A program made the position numbers and the translations under genes. The notes beneath the pieces are model-generated. The model was given only the letters and a program-made list of their open reading frames with translations. It did no database searches and was not told the DNA's origin. Positions 25,486 to 35,317 of a stretch of 64,000 nt of DNA are shown in pieces; the first letter of the stretch is position 1; each line of letters starts with the position of its first letter. Origin of the DNA: Prevotella sp. (GTDB lineage: Bacteria; Bacteroidota; Bacteroidia; Bacteroidales; Bacteroidaceae); NCBI GenBank assembly GCA_017623655.1, contig JAGAON010000006.1, positions 1-64,000 on the forward strand, written 5' to 3'.

Positions 25486-26262
25486 TTAGTCATCCTGCGG
25501 TGCGGGCAGGGCGGCAAGCGCTTCCGCCGCGGACAGTATGTTATGGTTCTCCACATCCTCCCTTATCTTGCCGTCACGCAGCATGATGTTGCGTGAGGAA
25601 TACTGCGCAATCTCCGGGTTGTGGGTTACGAATATGATGGTTCTGCCCTCCTTGTGCAGCTGCTGGAAGAGCACAAGCATCTCGAAAGAGGTCCGTGTGT
25701 CAAGGTTACCGGTGGCCTCGTCGGCGAGAATAACCGCCGGATTGTTCACCAAAGCGCGTGCTATCGCCACGCGTTGCATCTGTCCTCCCGACATTTGGTT
25801 GGACTTATGGTCGAGCCGGTTGGCCAGTCCCACGGCCTCCAATGCCTTCACCGCCGCTTCCCTTCGCTGCGAAGCGCTGTATTCCGAGTTATACATCAGC
25901 GGCAGTTCCACGTTCTCCACCGCCGTAGTCTTGGCCAGCAGGTTGTAGTTCTGGAACACAAAGCCTATCTTTCTGTTGCGAAGTCTGGCGCGTTGGCTTT
26001 TAGACATCTTCCTTACCGACACCCCGTCAAGATAGTATTCTCCCGAGGTAGGGGTGTCAAGGCATCCCAGCTGGTTCAGCAAAGTGGATTTGCCGGAGCC
26101 GGATGTGCCCATTATCGTGACGAACTCTCCCTCATATATCCTGAACGAAACACCCCGAAGAGCCTTCACTGTCTCCGTGCCGACCTTGAATTCACGGCGC
26201 ACTTTGTCGAGTTCTATCACGACTTTGCGCTCCGTATTGCCGTTCTTTACGTCTTTATCCAT
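25486..26262 (-). CDS. MacB-type ABC transporter ATP-binding protein
   Basis: 258 residues with a full nucleotide-binding domain: Walker A GTSGSGKST (52-60), Q loop (VFQNYNLL), signature QMSGGQMQR, Walker B with the catalytic Glu (AVILADEATGNLD), and the switch His (IIFVTHNPE). It supplies energy for the MacB-like permease encoded 17 bp downstream. An unusual short extension follows the ATPase core (about 232-258, rich in Ala and Pro). Starts at 26262, 17 bp after the adaptor gene. Confidence 0.95.
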   Translation of the reverse strand: MDKDVKNGNTERKVVIELDKVRREFKVGTETVKALRGVSFRIYEGEFVTIMGTSGSGKSTLLNQLGCLDTPTSGEYYLDGVSVRKMSKSQRARLRNRKIGFVFQNYNLLAKTTAVENVELPLMYNSEYSASQRREAAVKALEAVGLANRLDHKSNQMSGGQMQRVAIARALVNNPAVILADEATGNLDTRTSFEMLVLFQQLHKEGRTIIFVTHNPEIAQYSSRNIMLRDGKIREDVENHNILSAAEALAALPAPQDD

Positions 26263-26279
26263 AGCCGTTTCCTGTTGGG

Positions 26280-27458
26280 TTAGTTCTTCTTATCCTTCTT
26301 TTTTGACGGTGGTTTCGGCATGAACGGGTTTTCATTCTTGCCCGGTCCGTCCTCTGCGGGGTCGCTGTCCATGGTGAAATCCGTCACGACCCTTTGTCCT
26401 TTCTTCACTCCCGCCTTTATTTCGGTCAGTATTCCGTTGCTCACTCCGGTGGTGACGGGCAGTGCCTTGAACACGTTGTTCTCCAGGATCCACACCTTGT
26501 CCTTGCCGTGGCAGTCCTGAACAGACTGTTCTTCCGTCAGCATCTTCTCGTTAGGGGTGAATTGCAGGGCCTTTGTCGGCACGCTGAGCACGCCCTTCGC
26601 CTCCTTGGTGAATATCGTAACGTTGGCCGTAAGCCCCGGTTTCAGCTTGAGATCGTTGTTCTCTGCCGATATGACCACCTCGTAAGTCACGACGTTACTC
26701 TCCGTGGTCGCCTCCTGCCTTACCTGCGTTACCCTTCCGGTGAAGGTGTCATCGGGGAACGCATCGACCGTGAATTCAACGCGGGCGCCTTCATGTACGT
26801 CGCCGATGTCGGCCTCGTCGATGTCCGCTATCACCTGCATCTTGGTCAGATCCTGCGCTATCGTGAACAGTTCCGGCGTGTTGAATGACGCCGCTACGGT
26901 CTGTCCTTCCTCCACAGCCTTTGACAATACCACGCCGTCTATGGGCGACGTGATGGTGGCATAGCCAAGGTTGGTCTCGGCTTTCTTCACACTCTCGGTG
27001 GCGGTGCGTACCGACTGCACGGCTTTCTCGTATGACAGGCGTGCGTTTTCAAAGTCCGTCGCGGAGATAAGTCCCTTGTTGAACAGCGTCTTGTAGCGTT
27101 CATAGTTTGACTTCTCGTATGCCAGCGTGCTTTGCGCCGAAGCCAGTTGCGCCTTGGTCGAGGCCAGTTCGCTGCGCAGGTTGGTCTTGTCCAGCTCCGC
27201 TATCACCTGTCCTTTCTTCACGATGCTGTTGTAGTCAACGTACAGTTTGTCCACTATTCCGCTGACCTGCGTACCCACCGTCACGCTTGTCACCGGCTCC
27301 AAGGTGCCCGTTGCGGTCACGCTTGTCGCTATATCCTTCATCTCCACGGGTGCGGTGCCGTATGTTACGCCTCCCTCTTTCTTGCTTCCTGTCAAGAGCC
27401 ATGCGGCTATTCCCGCCACGGCCACTACCGCTATACCTATATATATGTTCTTTTTCAT
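26280..27458 (-). CDS. MacA-like efflux periplasmic adaptor subunit
   Basis: 392 residues with an N-terminal membrane anchor (about 5-24, IYIGIAVVAVAGIAAWLL). The lipoyl-like barrel half (VTATGTLEPVTSVTVGTQVSGIVDKLYVDYNSIVKKGQVIAELD), alpha-hairpin (about 90-160), second barrel half (TSPIDGVVLSKAVEEGQTVAASFN) and beta-barrel domains follow in the order expected of the RND/MFP family. The C-terminus is a charged Lys-rich tail. It bridges the MacB-like permease and the TolC-like channel across the periplasm. Confidence 0.94.
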   Translation of the reverse strand: MKKNIYIGIAVVAVAGIAAWLLTGSKKEGGVTYGTAPVEMKDIATSVTATGTLEPVTSVTVGTQVSGIVDKLYVDYNSIVKKGQVIAELDKTNLRSELASTKAQLASAQSTLAYEKSNYERYKTLFNKGLISATDFENARLSYEKAVQSVRTATESVKKAETNLGYATITSPIDGVVLSKAVEEGQTVAASFNTPELFTIAQDLTKMQVIADIDEADIGDVHEGARVEFTVDAFPDDTFTGRVTQVRQEATTESNVVTYEVVISAENNDLKLKPGLTANVTIFTKEAKGVLSVPTKALQFTPNEKMLTEEQSVQDCHGKDKVWILENNVFKALPVTTGVSNGILTEIKAGVKKGQRVVTDFTMDSDPAEDGPGKNENPFMPKPPSKKKDKKN

Positions 27459-27488
27459 TGTCGTTTGTGATTATTGTCGGGATGTTAC

Positions 27489-28820
27489 TTACTTCTTATA
27501 AAACTCCAGCATCTTTATGTTCAGTATCGTCATGTACTTGGCTTGCAGTTCGCTTTGCTGCGCCGACAGCAGGCGTGTCTTGCCCTCTTGCAGCTCGACG
27601 ATGTTTTTCAGTCCCAAGGCAAACTGCTCCGACAGCAGGTCGTAGCTGTCTTTCGCGCTCTGCGTGCTGACCTTTGCCGCCTTGTACTGGTTCTGATAGT
27701 TCTCCGCCTGAATCCAGTAGTTCTCTATTGTGCTGTACAGTGCGGTCTGTTTGTCACGTATGTCGAGCAGTGCCTCCTGCTTTTGCAGGTTCGCCTTGTT
27801 TATGGCCGTGCGCGTACTGCGCTGGTCCAGTATCGGCACACTGACCGTAAAGCCGGCTCCCGTGTTCAGTCTTGTCTTCATCTGGTCCGCCCATCCGCTG
27901 CTGCTGAGGCTGTTGGTGCTCGTCCCCACCGATGCGCTCATGCTGACGGTAGGCATCCTTTGCGCCTTGGCTATCTTGCCTTGCAGCTCCGCACTCTGCA
28001 CACTCAGCAGGGCACGCCTAAGCTCCGGGCGGTTCTCCAGCGCCTGATTGTACGTTGAACTCATCGTGGGGACAGCCTGCAAGGCCATGCCGTCGGTGTA
28101 GTCAGGCCTTGCCACGTCGAACACCTCTTCCCCCGTAATCTGCAAAAGTTCCTTCAACTGCCGGGTGTATGTGCGTGCCTGACTTTCCGCCTGCACCACA
28201 TTATACTCGTCCTGCGCCCTCTGCGCCGTCAGTTGTGACAGGTCCGCCTTGCTCATCTGTCCCACTTCGTACATCTGCCGCCCGCGGTTCTCGTTCACTT
28301 TGGCAGCCTCCAGCGTGGCCTTGTTAACGTCTATGGCATCCTTCGTGTATAGAATCTGGATGTAGAGCTGCGCTATCTGCTCCTCGATGTTACGCGCATA
28401 CGTCACGCTGTCCATCTCCGCCTGCTGCTCCGCGATGCTGTTCAGCTTCACCTGATTACGGTTTCTGTTGCCGTTCCACACCGTCCAGTTCGCGCTCACG
28501 GTATATTGCCCGTTGTATGACACCTTATCCACGGAGGCCTCCACCTGTCCTCCGGTTACCACAGCCTTGCCCGATTCCGTCCATGGCGTGTAGTTCACGC
28601 TATGGCTGGTGGAGAAATTCAGCGACGGCAACAACTGCGCCCTTGACAGTCTGGTGTCCTCGGCGGCACTTTTCCTGCTGATGCCCGACTTCTGCAACGT
28701 GATGTTGTTGTCCATCGCATACTGCACGCACTCTTCCAACGTCCATGTCTTCGCGCCGACAGTCGGCGTAAGGCATCCGGGCAGAGCCGCCAGCATTGCG
28801 ATACATACTCTTTTCTTCAT
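27489..28820 (-). CDS. TolC-family outer membrane efflux protein
   Basis: 443 residues with a signal peptide ending near residue 23 (GAK). Two OEP repeats (about 40-215 and 235-435) start with WTLEECVQYAMDNNITLQ and ENRPELRRALLSVQSAELQ, motifs typical of TolC homologues, with long heptad-rich helices. It forms the outer-membrane exit channel. It is the first gene of the leftward operon, followed by adaptor (30 bp), ATPase, permease and the two-component pair, all on one strand. Confidence 0.94.
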   Translation of the reverse strand: MKKRVCIAMLAALPGCLTPTVGAKTWTLEECVQYAMDNNITLQKSGISRKSAAEDTRLSRAQLLPSLNFSTSHSVNYTPWTESGKAVVTGGQVEASVDKVSYNGQYTVSANWTVWNGNRNRNQVKLNSIAEQQAEMDSVTYARNIEEQIAQLYIQILYTKDAIDVNKATLEAAKVNENRGRQMYEVGQMSKADLSQLTAQRAQDEYNVVQAESQARTYTRQLKELLQITGEEVFDVARPDYTDGMALQAVPTMSSTYNQALENRPELRRALLSVQSAELQGKIAKAQRMPTVSMSASVGTSTNSLSSSGWADQMKTRLNTGAGFTVSVPILDQRSTRTAINKANLQKQEALLDIRDKQTALYSTIENYWIQAENYQNQYKAAKVSTQSAKDSYDLLSEQFALGLKNIVELQEGKTRLLSAQQSELQAKYMTILNIKMLEFYKK

Positions 28821-28854
28821 TGTCGTTAGCTTGTTTTTTTGTTATAACCGGTTA

Positions 28855-28885
28855 CAAAAGTACACCTTTTTTATTTATGTTCAAA
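28855..28885 (-). promoter_or_regulatory. Promoter of the efflux operon
   Basis: The complement reads TTTG (28882-28885), 19 bases, TACTTTTG (28855-28862), a near-perfect Bacteroidota promoter, 35 bases before the TolC-like gene. Confidence 0.8.
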
Positions 28886-29173
28886 AGGCCGTATGCGCTT
28901 TTCTTTCAGATTTAAGGTTTCTTTTGCATAAAAAGGAAATACGTTTATACGAAATCCCGCATTTCCTTTTCTCTTTACACTTTTTTGCAAATAAATGCGA
29001 AAAGACAGCGTTTTGACAAAGGAAAGCCTTGTATGAGGAAAGATAAGAAGTCACCCTTTCAGGGTTAAACGCCAATGGCATCTGCGTTTTGAAACACCCT
29101 CCTGCAAAGCGGTTTGTAATAGTTCTGCCGGGATGTCAAGGGCTTCATTTGTCGCCCGATAACGATGCGAATT
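28886..29173. other. AT-rich gap without a recognised gene
   Basis: Between the efflux promoter and the repeat mosaic there is AT-rich sequence with no ORF I trust on either strand and no clear hairpin. Confidence 0.6.
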
Positions 29174-29454
29174 GTAAAAGGGTGCTGATTACATTGTAAT
29201 CAGCACCCTTTTGCATCGTAATCAGCACCTGTTCACCGTGTAATCAGCACCCTTTTACAGCGGTTTTCGTAACGTATTGAATAATAACGCCTTGTAGGGA
29301 CGCACCTTGGTGCGTCCGAATCGCCGCTTATTACCGCTTCATCACCGTCTTGTAGAGACGAGGTATTACCTCGTCTCAATACGGAACGACGTGCGGTACG
29401 GTTACGGAGACGATGTGGTACATCGTCTCTACACGTGGATAACAATCGTATTAA
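29174..29454 (-). repeat. Mosaic repeat, inverted partial copy
   Basis: This reads as the reverse complement of most of the 352-bp mosaic found at 45479-45830 and 48313-48664. It holds an AATCAGCACC cluster (29174-29262), one GGACGCACC palindrome (about 29294-29317), and both GAGACGA hairpins (29353-29377 and 29407-29431). An open frame of 74 codons across it is a by-product of the repeat. Confidence 0.9.
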
Positions 29455-29492
29455 CAACGCGGTTTGTTAATTCTCGTATCGGAGAAAACGCA

Positions 29493-32051
29493 TCAGAACG
29501 TCAGCTTGAAGCCGAACCTAACGCTGTGTTTCGTCGCTGTCGGCAGTTCAAGGTATGTCAGGCGGCGGACATATTCAACCGAAAGGAGCTTGAAGATGTT
29601 TTGTATGCCTACACGGAACTCCATATACGGGTTCTTGGTATCCATGACATAGCAGCCTTCCGGGAAGTGCATCAGGCGGCCGTTGCCCGTGTTTTCAGGC
29701 ATGGCGGGGTTGTTCTTGTCAGACAGGCCGCCGTAAAGAATGTTGAAACCGATGAGTTCACGCCATTGCAGGTGCTTGATAAGGGGTATGCGGTTGAACA
29801 GTTTTCCGTTGGCGTTCCATTCCAGTGTCAACGACACATACTTGTCGTTGAGGAACTCCATGTTGTTAATAAGTTCGAAAGTCTCAGGCTGCCAGATGTA
29901 GGAGAGGTTGGCGGCAGGGGCTATAAGGAGCGGGAACGGCACCTGGCTCCATTGCATTCCGCCTTTCAGGTAGCAATCAACCTTGCCCCAACTGTTCAGC
30001 CATATACGCTTGTATATGGACGCTTCGGTCACATGATAGTCGTATTCGCCGCCCATAAAGCCTTTCATGCCTATGGTATGCTTTATCTTGAACACCGGAG
30101 AGTCGAGGTTTGTGGGATAGCGGCGCTGCTTGGAATTGACGTATGACTGTCCCGGTGAATACACCAGTTGCAGGTAAGCCTCGGATATTCTGAACCTGCC
30201 AAGGTCGCCGGAAGGCAGCGGTTCCGACAGTTTCTCGAACGCCCAGTCGCCGACAGCCCTGTTACTTTCGAACTTCAAGCCGCCGAATATGCCGAAGCCC
30301 CAGTCTTCCTCGCGTTCAAAGTCTATGGTCTGGCGGTGGTAGAAAGCCATTTTCTCGACCTTGCTCCACCTCAGGGAGGCGAACACATTGTCCTTGTCCA
30401 CATTCATGAACTTGTCCGAAGGCGAACAGATGTCGTATGAAGAGGAGAGGATGATGTTGCGTTTCGGGTACTCGTCGGGTGTGTAAGCCTTCTTGTTGAA
30501 CGAGTATGTCAGCGTTCCCCCGAAGTAGTTGTTGTTAGTCTTTAAGCCGTGTGAGGCGTAACCTTTAAGGAACAGGTGCGGGTTCAGGTTCGCCGTGGTC
30601 TGCGCCGCCACCCTCATTCTGAAGCCGTCAATGTCATTTGACGACACCATCGAGTTCACCGGACCTATATCTACCTTGCTCGGCACGCCGGCTTTGGACG
30701 TTTCCACGTAGTTTTCCATTACCGCCTTCATTCCGGTCAGCAGCCACCCGAAGCCTTTTATGCTCTTTATGCCTTTCAGGAAGGCGTCCATCCCCTCCTC
30801 ACCGGTGGTCAGTCCCACCTCGCGGTTGTCCGTCCAGTAGTCGTTGTCACGCATTTCCGAGTAAGGATCACGCTTCTCTTTCGCCTTGCCGCGGAACATT
30901 TTGGGGTCTATCGGGTCGAAGGAATAGTCGTTGCGGCGTGACACCCGCGAGACAAGGAAGTTGCCCGTCTTGCCCGCTATGGTCATTTCCACAAGCATAT
31001 CATTGGTTGACAGCACCCAGTCTCCGGACGGAAGGCGCAGGTATTCCTGGTCTATCGCCATGTTCTTGACGAAGTTTACGTCGGAGCGTGCGGGAATGCT
31101 GAGGTGCACTTTCTTCACGTGCAGGGTGGAATCTTTCAGTATATACAGGTCGCCGCGGAAGCCGAAGTCCTGCTGGTTGTTCGGCAGGAAGGAGACATGA
31201 ATGCACGAGTCCGCCTCAACCTTCAGCGTATCGACGATGTAGAAGCGGTAGAACCCGATGGCGTGCTTGCCTATCGGCGAGGTGAAGGGGAACTGAAGCA
31301 GGCGCACTTGGTCGTCATATATATCGACTTCGCTGAACACTTCCTGCGCCATCGTGGTGAAAATGTCGCCCGTTTCTATCAGTTCGTTGACGCCATACGA
31401 CTTTGTCGCATCGACGTATATGCGCTCCTTGGCCGGATCCTTGCGGTAGAACTTGCGGAAAATCTTTTCCGTCACGATGACGGGCAGCACGTTCTTGCCT
31501 GTCACGGGATTCTTCTCCACCTGTTCTTTCAGCCACGGCTTGCGTGCGAATACGCCCGAATCGAGCGACGCACCGCTTATGTCGTTAAGGGAAATGGTAA
31601 TCTTTTCGTAGTTGCGGTACTGGTAATAGTCCTTGTTTTCCAACTTTGTCTGGTGCTTGGCGGCAATGACCCGCTTCATAAGCTCTACCGCCGGATTGTC
31701 CTTTCGTGAGTATTTTGACCTCTTGGACTTCACCATCACTTCGTCAAGATACTTCGATTCTGGTTTCAGCTTCACGTTAAGCACGGCCGGCGTGGCGGCA
31801 GACACCTTCAGGGAGTGTGACTTATAGCCTACCGCGGAAAACGTTATTGTCCATCCTTCATGCCGGCTTATCCTGTAAGAACCGAACGCGTCACTCACCA
31901 CTGCCATGCGGTTGCCCTTGTAAGACACACTGGCAAAAGGAATGCTGTCGCCCGTTTCAGCGTCAATAACAGCACCCCTGATCTGAGCTTTGGCCGCCAT
32001 TGCGGCCAAACAGAACACTATAAGGAAGAAATATCGCTCTATCTTTATCAC
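29493..32051 (-). CDS. DUF5686 outer membrane protein with CarboxypepD_reg domain
   Basis: 852 residues. A signal peptide (about 1-22, ending AAKA) is followed by a carboxypeptidase-regulatory-like beta sandwich (about 23-100, IRGAVIDAETGDSIPFASVSYKG), then the DUF5686 region (about 105-840), rich in alternating beta strands and ending in SVRFGFKLTF, a typical outer-membrane barrel C-terminus. The family is common in Bacteroidota; it has the look of an outer-membrane receptor without a TonB plug, and its ligand is unknown. The gene stands alone: upstream are a terminator and queC; downstream is the repeat mosaic. Confidence 0.85.
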   Translation of the reverse strand: MIKIERYFFLIVFCLAAMAAKAQIRGAVIDAETGDSIPFASVSYKGNRMAVVSDAFGSYRISRHEGWTITFSAVGYKSHSLKVSAATPAVLNVKLKPESKYLDEVMVKSKRSKYSRKDNPAVELMKRVIAAKHQTKLENKDYYQYRNYEKITISLNDISGASLDSGVFARKPWLKEQVEKNPVTGKNVLPVIVTEKIFRKFYRKDPAKERIYVDATKSYGVNELIETGDIFTTMAQEVFSEVDIYDDQVRLLQFPFTSPIGKHAIGFYRFYIVDTLKVEADSCIHVSFLPNNQQDFGFRGDLYILKDSTLHVKKVHLSIPARSDVNFVKNMAIDQEYLRLPSGDWVLSTNDMLVEMTIAGKTGNFLVSRVSRRNDYSFDPIDPKMFRGKAKEKRDPYSEMRDNDYWTDNREVGLTTGEEGMDAFLKGIKSIKGFGWLLTGMKAVMENYVETSKAGVPSKVDIGPVNSMVSSNDIDGFRMRVAAQTTANLNPHLFLKGYASHGLKTNNNYFGGTLTYSFNKKAYTPDEYPKRNIILSSSYDICSPSDKFMNVDKDNVFASLRWSKVEKMAFYHRQTIDFEREEDWGFGIFGGLKFESNRAVGDWAFEKLSEPLPSGDLGRFRISEAYLQLVYSPGQSYVNSKQRRYPTNLDSPVFKIKHTIGMKGFMGGEYDYHVTEASIYKRIWLNSWGKVDCYLKGGMQWSQVPFPLLIAPAANLSYIWQPETFELINNMEFLNDKYVSLTLEWNANGKLFNRIPLIKHLQWRELIGFNILYGGLSDKNNPAMPENTGNGRLMHFPEGCYVMDTKNPYMEFRVGIQNIFKLLSVEYVRRLTYLELPTATKHSVRFGFKLTF

Positions 32052-32074
32052 TGTATAACTACTTTTTTACGTTG

Positions 32075-32082
32075 CAAAATTA
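32075..32082 (-). promoter_or_regulatory. -7 box for the DUF5686 gene
   Basis: The complement reads TAATTTTG, 24 bases before the start codon. A CTTG about 18 bases upstream is a weak -33 element. Confidence 0.55.
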
Positions 32083-32192
32083 CGCATTATTTATGACAAT
32101 CAAGAAAAACTTTCGTTCTTTTCAGAGTTTATAACACAAAAAATGACATATAATAACCAATACAGAGCAAACGGATAAGGGCACGAAAACAA

Positions 32193-32231
32193 TTAAAGGC
32201 ACGGATTCCCGCATTGAACCCGTGCCTTTAA
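32193..32231 (-). terminator. Intrinsic terminator after queC
   Basis: Perfect 12-bp inverted repeat, TTAAAGGCACGG at 32193-32204 and CCGTGCCTTTAA at 32220-32231, with a 15-base loop, 29 bases after the queC stop. It is followed on the minus strand by a short T-rich stretch. Confidence 0.75.
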
Positions 32232-32259
32232 CTGTATCCGAAAAGTACCGCCGTATGGC

Positions 32260-32913
32260 TTAATCCTCATACAAGGTAATGTCTGTTATGCCCGCATCAC
32301 GCAACGCTTCCTTCCTTTCCACGCACGTTCCGCACTTCCCGCAATGCCTTTCATTGCCCTTATAGCATGACCATGTCTCGCTGTAATCAATGCCAATGGC
32401 GGCTCCGCGCCTCGCTATGTCGGTCTTGGTAATGCCTGTATATGGCGCATATATGGACACTCCGTCGTATGTCCCGTTGGCGATTGCCCCGCTCATGGCA
32501 CTTACAAACTCCGGCCGGCAGTCCGGATAGATGGCGTGATCGCCCGAATGGTTGGCGAGCATGACGTGCCTTAACCCGTTGCTCTCCGCCAGTCCGGCGG
32601 CTATGGAAAGCATGATTCCGTTGCGGAAAGGCACAACGGTCGATTTCATGTTGTCGTCCTCGTAATGTCCTTCGGGGATGTCCTCGCCGCCAATAAGCAG
32701 CGATGACTTGAAGTATTGCTGCATAAAGCCCAGCGGAATGATGATATGCCTGATGCCAAGACGCTCGCAATGCAGCTTGGCAAAGGCTATTTCCCGTTCG
32801 TTATGCTTGCTGCCATAGTTGAAAGTGACCGCCAGAGCTATGCGCTCCCGGTACTCATGAAGCATGGTTACGGAGTCCATTCCTCCGGAAAGTATTATGA
32901 CACAATCTTTCAT
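32260..32913 (-). CDS. queC: 7-cyano-7-deazaguanine synthase
   Basis: 217 residues. The N-terminal PP-loop ATP-binding motif SGGMDS (about 9-14), NYGSKHNERE, PFRNGIML and the zinc site CYKGNERHCGKCGTC (about 188-202, four Cys) define QueC. The enzyme turns 7-carboxy-7-deazaguanine into preQ0 with ATP and ammonia in queuosine synthesis. Length is normal. It ends 29 bp before a strong terminator and starts 26 bp after the putative porin gene, so it may be read from the same transcript. Confidence 0.95.
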   Translation of the reverse strand: MKDCVIILSGGMDSVTMLHEYRERIALAVTFNYGSKHNEREIAFAKLHCERLGIRHIIIPLGFMQQYFKSSLLIGGEDIPEGHYEDDNMKSTVVPFRNGIMLSIAAGLAESNGLRHVMLANHSGDHAIYPDCRPEFVSAMSGAIANGTYDGVSIYAPYTGITKTDIARRGAAIGIDYSETWSCYKGNERHCGKCGTCVERKEALRDAGITDITLYED

Positions 32914-32938
32914 ACGCTGTCTGTTTTAGCCGTAACAA

Positions 32939-35317
32939 TCAGTTATTAAAGGTCCATACCAAGCCGGTTCTCAGCACACTGTCATTTATTGGATGGTGAG
33001 GAGTGAGAAAAGCGTTCTTGTTTCCGGAGCCGGCGTTGATGTGAGACATCATCAGGAAGAACCTGCACTGTTTCAGTTTGAAGTTCAAATAGGCGCTGAC
33101 AATGGGGTAATTGCCTGTCTTTGTCCTGACGGCCTCATTCTCCTGCACGGCGTATTGGCCGAGTTGCGGGCAGTATTCCGGTGCATAATAGCTGGAGAAC
33201 CAATACATATCGGCGCCGAAATGCACCTTCAGCACCTTCGCAATCTTAAAGTCCAGATAGAGATTAGTCCATACATTGACGGCAGGAGCAGGCAGAATGT
33301 CCTCGTCCGAGCTCTTCTGGAACGTCACCCTGTTCTCCCATTTCAGATGTCCGAGCGTGAAATTCTGCTCCAGCATGGCCGTAAGCAGGCTGATGTTCTT
33401 TGACGATTGTCTCACGTCCGCGGTGTAACCGGATATGGTTGAAGCCGTAGGACGGCTGTAACTTTCAGCCAGATAGACATAGTTCTGCAAGTTGTCATAC
33501 GCCACACGCAGCCTTGTTCCGGTGCGTCTGAGTGCGAAATTGCCCTCGATATGCGTGTGCATCTGCTTGTTGAAGCCGTCATGATCCCACCAGAAGTGCT
33601 TGGAATGGTAGTGTCTTTGCAGGAAAGTAGGGTTCGTAAGGTGATAGAAAGCCTTTAACGCCACGTCCACCGTGTCCTTGAACAGCGGGAATTTCACGTC
33701 TCCCTCGCCGTCTATCCTCAGGTCACCGACATCCTCGCCCACAAGGGTTGTCTCCACCATGGCCTTGTAATGCAGCGTGTTGCCGGTGGTCTTTATCAAC
33801 TGTCCGCCTACGGTGAAGTTATGTTCGTTATACGAGCCGTATGCGTTTGTGCCCAGTTCCGGCAGTTGGTAGTGCCTTATCTCATGTCCCGCAAACAACT
33901 TCAGGCCCATCGGCACATACTTGTTCAGCCCCTCCATCAGCGCAACGGCAAAGCGGTTGCGTATGGAGTAGTACTTTATGTCGTCATAAATAGAATCCCC
34001 CAGCGCATCGTCCATCATCGCCTGATAGCGGTTTTGGTAGTAATCCTTCGGAGAGTTATACGCTATGTAGGTTCTGTTGTTGGTGTCATAGTTAAGGTTA
34101 TGGATGAAACTCGTGACGGGAACATACACCTTTTTCATCCATGACGTGTCCGCCTCCTCCTGCCTTTGGGCATTCATCAGGCTGTCAGCCGCGGCCTTCG
34201 CCTGCTGTTCCGCCAGTCTTCTCGCCTCGTCCTTTACCGCATCCGTGGTCAAATCACCCACCACCACCGCGTCATCCGGGCGTCCCGACAGACGCCTTGA
34301 AGGCGCGGGAGCGGTCTTGCCGTCCTCCTCTCCGTCCGTCAAGCCGGCCGCCTCGTTCTCCTGTTTGGACTTGAGGGCGAAACGCTTGGCTTCCTTCTCC
34401 TCCTCGGTCATCGGCACTTCCTTGTAGAAACCTATATTATAGCGGTGGGAAAGAGTGGCATGAAAGGCGTCATTCCTGTTCCAGTTGTCAGTCAATATGA
34501 CGGGAATCTCGTCAGAAGCATAGGTGTCCGACTGCGCTTCCGGGTGCGTAATGTATTCGTCATCGGCTATACCCCCGTTCTCGGTTGTCTTCATGTGGTC
34601 GAAAGACAGTATCAGATGCGCCTGATAACGCGGCCCTATGTATGAGCCCCACATGGTATAGTCGAAGTAAGCCCCGCTCTGGTTCTGGTAATATCCGCGC
34701 CCGTAAAGATAGTCAAACTTAAAGCCGAAGCCCGCTTCCTTGTTCACATTGGTGGCGAACAGTGCCTTGATATGGTCCTCGCCGTTGGTCTTGTTGCCGC
34801 AACTGTTGTAGTAAAGGTTCGTTATAGGGGACAAGGTGTTGGTGAACCTAAGTTCCGACGGCTTCGTGATGAAGTACCCGTAAGGCTCAAGGAAGGGCAT
34901 ACGCGGGGAGAAGTCCCTGTCGGTCGCTATGCGTGAGATGCGTGGTGAGCCAAGGTTTCCGGTGGTGTTGTAGTCCCCGTACAGCCCTTCCGTGAAGATA
35001 GTGTTCATCACAAGGTGCTGAGCCGTGTCCGGAGTCTGCCGCGTAATGTCGCCGAACGCCTCGTCTATCGTCCACACATACATGCCCTTCGGGGCTTTTT
35101 TATGGCTGGCGTTCAGCGAGTCGAGCGCACGGTTAGGGTTGAATGTGTTGTCCTCTACGGTGAACCCATCCATATTATACTCGTCAATCTGCGCCATGAC
35201 GTTGCAGACACACAGCAGTCCCAAAAGGGTTGTGGCAAGAAAACGATTCAATTTCTGTTCTGTTTTATCGGTTTCCCGAACCTGTTTCTCACTTATTTCC
35301 AGAATCTCAGCATGCAC
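32939..35317 (-). CDS. Putative porin (Porin_10 type)
   Basis: 792 residues from the ATG at 35317. The signal peptide lies at about residues 24-43 (LNRFLATTLLGLLCVCNVMA), preceded by a 23-residue charged stretch, so translation may start later, for example at a TTG codon just before the hydrophobic part. The mature chain is rich in beta strands (YYNSCGNKTNGEDH, FGFKFDYLYGRGYYQNQSG, YNIGFYKEVP) and has a charged insert at about 310-390. It matches the putative porin family of Bacteroidota and ends in a beta-barrel strand (LRTGLVWTFNN). Outer membrane; the cargo is unknown. Overlaps the end of the small membrane protein gene by 25 bp, so the two are translated together. Confidence 0.8.
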   Translation of the reverse strand: MHAEILEISEKQVRETDKTEQKLNRFLATTLLGLLCVCNVMAQIDEYNMDGFTVEDNTFNPNRALDSLNASHKKAPKGMYVWTIDEAFGDITRQTPDTAQHLVMNTIFTEGLYGDYNTTGNLGSPRISRIATDRDFSPRMPFLEPYGYFITKPSELRFTNTLSPITNLYYNSCGNKTNGEDHIKALFATNVNKEAGFGFKFDYLYGRGYYQNQSGAYFDYTMWGSYIGPRYQAHLILSFDHMKTTENGGIADDEYITHPEAQSDTYASDEIPVILTDNWNRNDAFHATLSHRYNIGFYKEVPMTEEEKEAKRFALKSKQENEAAGLTDGEEDGKTAPAPSRRLSGRPDDAVVVGDLTTDAVKDEARRLAEQQAKAAADSLMNAQRQEEADTSWMKKVYVPVTSFIHNLNYDTNNRTYIAYNSPKDYYQNRYQAMMDDALGDSIYDDIKYYSIRNRFAVALMEGLNKYVPMGLKLFAGHEIRHYQLPELGTNAYGSYNEHNFTVGGQLIKTTGNTLHYKAMVETTLVGEDVGDLRIDGEGDVKFPLFKDTVDVALKAFYHLTNPTFLQRHYHSKHFWWDHDGFNKQMHTHIEGNFALRRTGTRLRVAYDNLQNYVYLAESYSRPTASTISGYTADVRQSSKNISLLTAMLEQNFTLGHLKWENRVTFQKSSDEDILPAPAVNVWTNLYLDFKIAKVLKVHFGADMYWFSSYYAPEYCPQLGQYAVQENEAVRTKTGNYPIVSAYLNFKLKQCRFFLMMSHINAGSGNKNAFLTPHHPINDSVLRTGLVWTFNN

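Noticed and set aside
29174-29454. Repeat arrays considered as a CRISPR
   Set aside because: Units are palindromic, directly adjoining or irregularly spaced, the spacers are themselves repeated, and no cas genes are present.
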